Shown here piece by piece: positions 1 through 4,656 of a stretch of 6,188 nt of DNA. Both the position numbers and the translations under genes were made by a program. The DNA comes from Methanomicrobiales archaeon. GTDB taxonomy: Archaea > Halobacteriota > Methanomicrobia > Methanomicrobiales > Methanomicrobiaceae. The notes beneath the pieces were generated by a model that was not told the origin of the DNA, ran no database searches, and saw nothing but the letters and a program-made list of their open reading frames with translations. The stretch lies in NCBI GenBank assembly GCA_012523385.1, contig JAAYIO010000009.1, positions 1-6,188 of the forward strand, in the 5' to 3' direction. Every line of letters starts with the position of its first letter. The first letter of the stretch is position 1.

Positions 1-1
1 A

Positions 2-160
2 CGCAATGTCGAGGCCCTGAGAATACATCTTGATGAAATGCACATTTCTATTGCAATTGAAGATATCGGTGGAACATCCGGAAGATCGGTGGATTTTTAT
101 CCCGAAGACGGAGGTAAAATTACCGTTCGAAGAGCAGATGGGAAATGTTACGAACTTTAA
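2..160 (+). CDS. cheD: Chemoreceptor glutamine deamidase CheD, C-terminal fragment (cut by window edge)
   Basis: CheD deamidates specific glutamines on methyl-accepting chemoreceptors and, with CheC, tunes adaptation in archaeal and Bacillus-type chemotaxis. Only the last 52 residues are present. They start with Arg-Asn, the end of the family's G-x-R-N motif, and continue through the hallmark E-D-I-G-G-T-S-G-R-S-V stretch (about residues 20-30 of the fragment), followed by a final beta hairpin ending in TVRRADGKCYEL. The stop is TAA at 158-160. The catalytic Cys and His lie in the missing N-terminal part, so activity cannot be judged. The reading frame is open from the window edge and the 3' end overlaps the next gene by 16 bases, which suggests one operon. 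Identification rests on motif recognition by eye; other chemotaxis genes (cheA, cheB, cheC, cheR) would be expected upstream but are outside the window. Confidence 0.86.
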   Translation, partial: RNVEALRIHLDEMHISIAIEDIGGTSGRSVDFYPEDGGKITVRRADGKCYEL

Positions 161-1227
161 TACTCTTTGTCGTTCTGTTTTGTTTCATCGTACCGGTATC
201 CGGTAGTCTTATTACATATATACCTGCAAGTGGCTCAATTTCATCGCTTGATGTGATGGATATTGCAGAAAACAAAGATGGTATGATTGCATTTGCGACA
301 ACAAATGGCCTTTCTCTTTTTGACTCCGGATGGGTAACTATCCATTCTGAGTCATGGAATTATGATACCGGTTTAAAAGATAAATTTATTTCTACGATTG
401 AATTTGATAAAAATAATCAACTTTGGCTGGGTTTTTCAGCAGGTGTGCAGACCTACGATGGAACGGTATTTACCCGCGTTGGAACAGATATGATTTTTTC
501 CTCAATGGATATCCATGATATCCTTCGCGATGGTAAGACTATCTGGATTGCTAATGGCAACTCCGGGCTACATTATTTTTCTGAAGGAAATTGGAGGTGG
601 ATACGCCCATTTTCTGAAAATGGTCCTGACGCTTATTTCATCAGTTCAATGGCGAAGGATCATGCCACCGGAAATATTGTCCTCACATCTCGCTCCAATG
701 GTGTCTGGAAGGGGGTAAAGAATAAAGAGGGTTTTGCCTTTTCTCAAATCCCTATTGATGAGGAGCAATACGGAAAAATAACGAATGTTGTGGATGATCC
801 GTTTGGGGGCGTCATCCTTTTTAATAGGTATACCGTCCTCCACTATTCGGAATCAAACGGTACGGCTGAGATTATTGTCCCTGCAGCTCTTGGGACTGGC
901 ACATCCCGCATCAATGATGTTCGGGTAACAGAGGACGGTATACTTGTTATTGGCACGAATAACGGACTGTATGGATTAAGAGATAATGAGATTATTATCC
1001 ATATCACCCGAAAAATGGCTGGTGTCAGCAGTAATGAAGTGATAAAAGTCTTCCCTGACACAAACGGGCGATGGTGGTTTGTCACCAAGGGTGAAGCAGG
1101 ATATTATCTGCCTGATACTGCAACCGAAAAAATACCCGTAAGGGTCGTTACAGAATTTCAACCGGGCAATACAGCGAATAGCGAATCAACCAATCTCCTG
1201 CTGATTCCGGTTTATTATACAGAATAA
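145..1227 (+). CDS. Secreted seven-bladed 'regulator propeller' (Reg_prop-type) protein
   Basis: A 360-residue protein with an N-terminal hydrophobic signal sequence (residues about 4-18, then V-S-G-S as a plausible cleavage zone), predicted to act outside the cytoplasmic membrane. The mature part is built of seven repeats of about 40 residues, each of the type I-x-x-x-x-D-x-x-G-x-I-W-x-x-T-x-x-G-L-x-x-Y/F, at about 34-60, 81-106, 122-147, 166-190, 211-236, 255-281 and 297-322. Such repeats form the ligand-sensing beta propeller of hybrid two-component systems, but here no kinase, transmembrane anchor or output domain follows; a polar tail of about 38 residues ends the protein. The start at 145 is chosen because it begins the signal peptide; it lies inside cheD, has no good ribosome-binding site, and so may depend on coupled translation. 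The ligand is unknown. A role in chemotaxis is inferred only from the overlap with cheD. Confidence 0.85.
   Translation: MLRTLILFVVLFCFIVPVSGSLITYIPASGSISSLDVMDIAENKDGMIAFATTNGLSLFDSGWVTIHSESWNYDTGLKDKFISTIEFDKNNQLWLGFSAGVQTYDGTVFTRVGTDMIFSSMDIHDILRDGKTIWIANGNSGLHYFSEGNWRWIRPFSENGPDAYFISSMAKDHATGNIVLTSRSNGVWKGVKNKEGFAFSQIPIDEEQYGKITNVVDDPFGGVILFNRYTVLHYSESNGTAEIIVPAALGTGTSRINDVRVTEDGILVIGTNNGLYGLRDNEIIIHITRKMAGVSSNEVIKVFPDTNGRWWFVTKGEAGYYLPDTATEKIPVRVVTEFQPGNTANSESTNLLLIPVYYTE
244..1110 (+). repeat. Seven degenerate propeller repeats in the protein encoded at 145-1227
   Basis: The coded protein shows seven diverged repeats spaced about 40-47 residues apart, recognised by a core of I-x-x-I-x-x-D followed by G-x-I/L-W/V and a later N-G-L/V plus aromatic. 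The second (D88-Q92-L-W-L-G) and the sixth (T262-D264-G-I-L-V-I-G-T-N-N-G-L) are the best preserved, while the fifth (211-236) has lost the T-x-x-G-L core. The repeats are similar as protein, not as DNA, so they are old rather than recent duplications. Confidence 0.7.
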
Positions 1228-1228
1228 T

Positions 1229-2419
1229 CTATGTCTGGATCTTCAGAACCTTTTTCGTATAGAGATCGATTGAATCAATAAATAGCATCCGGGCCCGTTT
1301 TGATTCTTCTTCTTCGGCATAAAATATATTTTGTGCGATATAATCGAGCGGGATGAAATAATAGGATAATGACTTGTACCTGCGTAGCAACTCCCGATAT
1401 TGAGCATTCGCTTCCTTATCCTGATTTTTTAATACATAAAAAACCCAGTCAAAAACCTGTATGAGGTATGCTGGCATTCCCTTCTCTGACGCCATCGTGC
1501 GGTATTGCGAATATGAGGTTTTTCCGGTTGCAATCAGGGAGAGTTTCAGTCCATAGTAGACCGGTTCAAGGCTATCAGGGTACTGTTGTATCATCTGTTT
1601 TACAATACCATTAGCTCCGACCCCATCTCCCTGTTCAAGTCTGAAGGTGAATGATTCGCGGAGGAAATCAAGGTCATTAAAGAATTTTACCGTTGCAATA
1701 TTGAGAAGTTCTATCCGTTTTGCCTCATTATTATCTTTTTTTGCCTTTTCTAAACCAATCCGGAGGAACCATTTCTCATCCGGGAACCACCACAGAGAAA
1801 TTTTCACCATAAACCAGAATGCATTATCAACCGCTTCGTCTTCAGAAAGGTCCAGCGGTTTCAGGCGGTAGAGGGAAGGCTGAATCCGGGCCAATTGCAA
1901 CAGTTGTTCCCGTGCTGCAAGTTCTGACTGCTGTTTTTGAGTTGATGGCTTATTTCCCTCACCCCCTTTTTCTGATTTGGAGATGGTGTAATAGCAATAT
2001 GCAATGTAAAAACCGATTCTGGCGTCGTGCTTCCAGTAATCGCCAAAATATGTAATTGCATCCTTACAGTATCCTGATGAAAGGAGTTGCAGTCCGCCAA
2101 GAATATTCAGTGATGCCTTTCCTGTCGAACGTTTAGAGCGGATAGCCGTCGTTATCACCCGTTCAATGTACTGTGGTGTTTTTTCCTGACTGCTCTTCGT
2201 CATCAAATGGTATGCAATGCTATCAATAAACTCATCGTATGCAACATCCTTAAAATCCGGAAATCCGTTATCGAGTGCCGATACAATATGAGCAAAAAAA
2301 ACAGGGAGATTCGTATCTATTTTTTCGGTATTGCCATCAATGTATGAATAGAGATCCTGACGTAGGTTGTCTATTTTTTCATACCGGATTGCATCACCAA
2401 GTTTTTCACCCCGTGCCAT
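1229..2419 (-). CDS. Uncharacterised soluble helical protein with TPR-like character
   Basis: I do not recognise a named family for this 396-residue protein. There is no signal peptide and no membrane segment, so it should be cytoplasmic. The sequence is predicted largely alpha-helical and rich in aromatic residues. Two stretches resemble tetratricopeptide-type helical hairpins: about 103-146 (L-G-G-L-Q-L-L-S-S-G-Y-C-K-D-A-I-T-Y-F pattern) and about 253-306 (repeated helix pairs with G and P-D-S-L-E-P turns). A polar, glycine- and glutamine-rich segment at about 149-165 looks like a flexible linker between two helical halves. The start is supported by AGGTG four bases upstream. It lies 45 bases downstream of the ABCE1 gene on the same strand, so it is probably co-transcribed with it, although a weak promoter could sit in the gap. 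A scaffold or adaptor role is inference from fold type only. Confidence 0.8.
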   Translation of the reverse strand: MARGEKLGDAIRYEKIDNLRQDLYSYIDGNTEKIDTNLPVFFAHIVSALDNGFPDFKDVAYDEFIDSIAYHLMTKSSQEKTPQYIERVITTAIRSKRSTGKASLNILGGLQLLSSGYCKDAITYFGDYWKHDARIGFYIAYCYYTISKSEKGGEGNKPSTQKQQSELAAREQLLQLARIQPSLYRLKPLDLSEDEAVDNAFWFMVKISLWWFPDEKWFLRIGLEKAKKDNNEAKRIELLNIATVKFFNDLDFLRESFTFRLEQGDGVGANGIVKQMIQQYPDSLEPVYYGLKLSLIATGKTSYSQYRTMASEKGMPAYLIQVFDWVFYVLKNQDKEANAQYRELLRRYKSLSYYFIPLDYIAQNIFYAEEEESKRARMLFIDSIDLYTKKVLKIQT

Positions 2420-2423
2420 ACTA

Positions 2424-2428
2424 CACCT
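2424..2428 (-). promoter_or_regulatory. Ribosome-binding site of the TPR-like gene
   Basis: AGGTG on the minus strand, four bases before the ATG at 2419, matches the GGAGGTGAT consensus of archaeal 16S rRNA tails. It fixes the start of the 396-residue protein. Confidence 0.6.
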
Positions 2429-2442
2429 GTAATAATACCTTC

Positions 2443-2463
2443 TATTTTTAAAGCTGATAAATA
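2443..2463 (-). promoter_or_regulatory. Possible weak internal promoter between ABCE1 and the TPR-like gene
   Basis: The 45-base gap holds two TATA-like strings on the minus strand: TATTTATC (2463-2456) and TTTAAAAATA (2452-2443). The first, with a start about 26 bases downstream near 2433, would give a short leader that includes the ribosome-binding site; the second would give an almost leaderless message. The gap is AT-rich, so such strings can occur by chance, and simple read-through from ABCE1 is equally possible. Confidence 0.25.
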
Positions 2464-2464
2464 C

Positions 2465-4240
2465 TTATGAATTTGAAATTTCCGCGTAATAGTAATTTCC
2501 CTTTGCCCGTTGTTCTCTGTCAAGGTAGGATCCAGGTTTATTGATGCGGGGTCGTCCGGACATGTCTCTCCTGAATGTTACTCCCAACCCTTTCAGGAAA
2601 TGATTCATTCCTTCCTCCATTTCGTATGGTCCATACGCAGCACCTTTGACCCCGGGAGTTCCGTCAAACACCAGCATTCGCTCACTGATCATATCGATGA
2701 GGTAAATGTCGTGATCAATGACAATGATGCCCGCCTCTCGTCCTTCTGCATGCCGCCTGAGAACCCGTGCCAGTTTCACCCGCTGCTCAACATCGAGGTG
2801 AGCACTTGGCTCATCCAGAATGTAGAGGTTTGCATCCTGTGAGAGGCACAGGGCAATGGAGACCCGTTGTAGTTCACCACCACTCAGTTGATCTACTGGT
2901 GACTGAAGAAGGGGAATAATTGACAGAGGCTCAAGTATTTCATGCTGGTAATACGAGGAGTCAAACGAACGGCAGGCCTGTCTCAAGAGGTATTCTACGG
3001 AGACCGAGGAATCACCTTTTACATACTGGGGTTTGTAGGCAATTTTCACCTTTTTATCCATCTCACCGAGGTCAGGCGTTTCGACACCTGCAAGAAGTTT
3101 TGCAAATGTACTCTTTCCAATACCATTTGGGCCGACCAGACCCAGCACTTCTCCGACCTTTATTTTTCCGGCAGCAACGGTTAACGAAAAGGTATCGCCA
3201 TAGCTCTTCTCCATCTTGGGAAAGGTAATGAGCGTCTGGCGGGTTGCATCCCGCGTGTGAGACCGTGTTTCAAAGGCAACCGCATAATCCCTGAACCGAA
3301 CATTTTCCTCTGGCAAAAATCCTTCCAGGTACTGGTTAATGCCAATCCTCACCCCTTTTGGTCCGGTGATGATACCAAAGACGCTTGGTTTACCGTAGGC
3401 AACATGCACGGTATCTGCAAGCATATCAAGAATGGCAAGGTCATGTTCAACAATAATGACCGGTCGTGTCTCTGCGAGTTTCCGGATGAGTGATGCAGCA
3501 GACATCCGCTGGTATATATCAAGGAACGGAGTGATTTCATCAAAGAAATAGAAATCGGCATCACGTGAAAGACATGCGGCAATAGCGACACGCTGCAGTT
3601 CTCCGCCACTCAGTTTTCCTATCGGGCGGTCCAGAAGGGATTCCAAACCCAGTTCGTGGACATAATGGCCGAGCATTCCTCGCTCATCTGTTGATGACAG
3701 AAGCTCAGCGACCGTTCCTTTGTATGCCTTGGGGATATAGTCGATATACTGGGGTTTTAAGGATGGTTTTACCGAAGACTTTGATATCTGCTGCAGGTAA
3801 TCAAATAGTTCTGTTCCTGTATACTGCTTTAATATGCCTTCCCAGTTAGCCAAGTCCTCTAAGTTCCCCAGATTGGGGACGAGCTGGCCACAGAGAATCT
3901 TCACCGCGGTACTTTTTCCAATACCATTGGCTCCAAGAATTCCGGTAACTTTTCCCTGAACAGGAATGGGAAGTCCATAGAGGGCAAAACCATTTACTCC
4001 ATAGCGATGGGTCGGATTGTCAAGTTCTTCCGGCAGAGTCACAATATCCAGTGCATCAAACGGGCATTTCTTGATACAGATACCACATCCGATACACAGT
4101 TCTTCCGAGATTAAGGCTTTACCGTCCTCTCCGATGACAATGGTTTCATCACCCGTTCGAACACGCGGGCAGTACAAAATACATTCGGTGCCGCACTTTA
4201 TCGGGTGGCACCGATCACGATGAACAACAGCAATTCGCAT
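2465..4240 (-). CDS. abce1: ABCE1 (RNase L inhibitor family), ribosome-recycling Fe-S ATPase
   Basis: ABCE1 splits the 70S ribosome into subunits after termination or Pelota-mediated rescue, using ATP binding by twin ABC domains to drive its Fe-S domain into the ribosome. All hallmarks are visible in 591 residues. The N-terminal domain has eight cysteines for two [4Fe-4S] clusters: C11, C16, C20, C24 and C49, C52, C55, C59. NBD1 has Walker A G103-T111, Q164, signature LSGGELQR at 210-217, Walker B/D-loop ending D234-E235 to D241, and switch H266. NBD2 has Walker A G370-T378, Q405, signature 452-459, Walker B D476-E477-P-S with D-loop to D483, and switch H510. The conserved hinge segments (about 307-320, and 556-583 with R-P-R-I-N-K) are intact. 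The NBD1 D-loop reads D-E-I-T-P-F-L-D rather than the usual D-E-P-S-S-Y-L-D. The start has GTGAT five bases upstream. It lies 26 bases after the EMC6-like gene and is probably transcribed with it. Confidence 0.98.
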   Translation of the reverse strand: MRIAVVHRDRCHPIKCGTECILYCPRVRTGDETIVIGEDGKALISEELCIGCGICIKKCPFDALDIVTLPEELDNPTHRYGVNGFALYGLPIPVQGKVTGILGANGIGKSTAVKILCGQLVPNLGNLEDLANWEGILKQYTGTELFDYLQQISKSSVKPSLKPQYIDYIPKAYKGTVAELLSSTDERGMLGHYVHELGLESLLDRPIGKLSGGELQRVAIAACLSRDADFYFFDEITPFLDIYQRMSAASLIRKLAETRPVIIVEHDLAILDMLADTVHVAYGKPSVFGIITGPKGVRIGINQYLEGFLPEENVRFRDYAVAFETRSHTRDATRQTLITFPKMEKSYGDTFSLTVAAGKIKVGEVLGLVGPNGIGKSTFAKLLAGVETPDLGEMDKKVKIAYKPQYVKGDSSVSVEYLLRQACRSFDSSYYQHEILEPLSIIPLLQSPVDQLSGGELQRVSIALCLSQDANLYILDEPSAHLDVEQRVKLARVLRRHAEGREAGIIVIDHDIYLIDMISERMLVFDGTPGVKGAAYGPYEMEEGMNHFLKGLGVTFRRDMSGRPRINKPGSYLDREQRAKGNYYYAEISNS

Positions 4241-4245
4241 GATAT

Positions 4246-4250
4246 ATCAC
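4246..4250 (-). promoter_or_regulatory. Ribosome-binding site of ABCE1
   Basis: GTGAT on the minus strand, five bases before the ATG at 4240, matches the 3' half of the GGAGGTGAT consensus. The presence of this site in the 26-base gap fits translation from a message started upstream of the EMC6-like gene. Confidence 0.55.
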
Positions 4251-4266
4251 AAATATTATAAAATTA

Positions 4267-4602
4267 TTATATTGTTAGTAGTATTGTCAGGGCGATAAAC
4301 CAGAACGCAAATGCCATGAAACTCTGGTAAAACCAGTCTTTTCCGCCCAGTTCAGATATGTCAATCCCGATGAGCATGAATATATGTTTCTGGAATACCA
4401 TTGCTCCAAGAAGAAGGAGAAACCCAATAGCACCTTGGTCCGGGGTATTACCAATGATAAAAAATGAGAGAATTCCGGCGGCTAAACCCATAACACTGGC
4501 AATACCTGTACGGATGATACGGCTATTGTGCTCTTTTCTTTTTTGGTCATTGGACTTGACAATTTTTGTCTCAGTCTCATTGGGTATGTCGTCTTCAGTC
4601 AT
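4267..4602 (-). CDS. EMC6-like small membrane protein
   Basis: A 111-residue protein with a charged, cytoplasmic-looking N-terminal tail (residues 1-29, with K-R-K near the membrane) and three hydrophobic helices at about 30-50, 56-80 and 91-110. The pattern R-T-G-I-A-S-x-x-G-L-A-A-G-I-L-S in helix 1 and F-M-A-F-A-F-W-F-I in helix 3 resembles EMC6 (T-x-S-x-L-S-G-x-x-A-G-I-L-G and L-F-T-Y-V-L-F-W). In eukaryotes EMC6 pairs with EMC3, an Oxa1-type insertase, to insert membrane proteins; archaeal homologues are presumed to pair with an EMC3-like DUF106 protein, which is not in this window. I chose the ATG at 4602 because it has GGTG five bases upstream and lies downstream of the likely transcription start; an in-frame TTG at 4638 would add 12 residues. 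It is probably the first gene of an operon with ABCE1. Family assignment is by eye and could be wrong; the three-helix membrane topology is firmer. Confidence 0.7.
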   Translation of the reverse strand: MTEDDIPNETETKIVKSNDQKRKEHNSRIIRTGIASVMGLAAGILSFFIIGNTPDQGAIGFLLLLGAMVFQKHIFMLIGIDISELGGKDWFYQSFMAFAFWFIALTILLTI

Positions 4603-4607
4603 CCTGA

Positions 4608-4611
4608 CACC
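4608..4611 (-). promoter_or_regulatory. Ribosome-binding site that decides the EMC6-like start
   Basis: GGTG on the minus strand, five bases before the ATG at 4602. The longer reading frame from the TTG at 4638 has no such site, so the shorter 111-residue product is preferred. Confidence 0.5.
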
Positions 4612-4616
4612 AGTCA

Positions 4617-4626
4617 CTATAATTTT
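4617..4626 (+). promoter_or_regulatory. Probable TATA element for rqcH
   Basis: CTATAATTTT on the plus strand. A start about 26 bases from its centre would fall near 4648, giving a leader of roughly nine bases before the ATG at 4657. The leader would hold only a weak GGT five bases before the ATG. No transcript data support this; it is placement by spacing. Confidence 0.4.
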
Positions 4627-4638
4627 GTTGTAGAACAA
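4625..4638. promoter_or_regulatory. Perfect dyad TTGTT-GTAG-AACAA between the divergent promoters
   Basis: A perfect 5-base inverted repeat with a 4-base spacer, centred at 4631-4632, lies midway between the two opposed TATA-like elements and touches the inner end of each. The similarity between the two halves extends imperfectly outwards (9 of 14 positions on each side, counting the repeat). It could be an operator for a dimeric regulator controlling both directions, but a 10-base AT-rich dyad may also arise by chance. Confidence 0.3.
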
Positions 4639-4645
4639 TATGTAA
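4636..4645 (-). promoter_or_regulatory. Probable TATA element for the EMC6-like/ABCE1 operon
   Basis: TTACATATTG on the minus strand. A start about 26 bases from its centre would fall near 4615, giving a leader of about a dozen bases that contains the GGTG site before the ATG at 4602. This spacing also argues against the upstream TTG start at 4638. Confidence 0.4.
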
Positions 4646-4656
4646 TTTGGTATATT

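Noticed and set aside
145..207. Cys13 in the propeller protein's signal sequence considered as a lipoprotein attachment site
   Set aside because: The Cys sits inside the hydrophobic core (L-F-C-F), without a lipobox small residue before it and with hydrophobic residues after it.
1214..1228. Small hairpin ATTAT-ACAGA-ATAAT at the convergent junction, considered as a two-way terminator
   Set aside because: The stem is five A-T pairs only, overlaps a stop codon, and has no T-run after it on either strand; archaeal termination usually depends on T-runs.
2510..3609. Several open frames of 78-110 residues opposite or overlapping ABCE1
   Set aside because: ABCE1 is intact and unmistakable across this region; the others show no family signature and are shadows of its codon use.
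4252..4272. AT-rich string considered as a separate ABCE1 promoter
   Set aside because: A start about 26 bases downstream would fall at or inside the ABCE1 start and remove the ribosome-binding site; read-through from the upstream gene explains the layout better.
4603..4638. Extended N terminus of the EMC6-like protein starting at TTG 4638
   Set aside because: It lacks a ribosome-binding site, overlaps the probable TATA element and would lie upstream of the likely transcript start; the ATG at 4602 has GGTG at good spacing.
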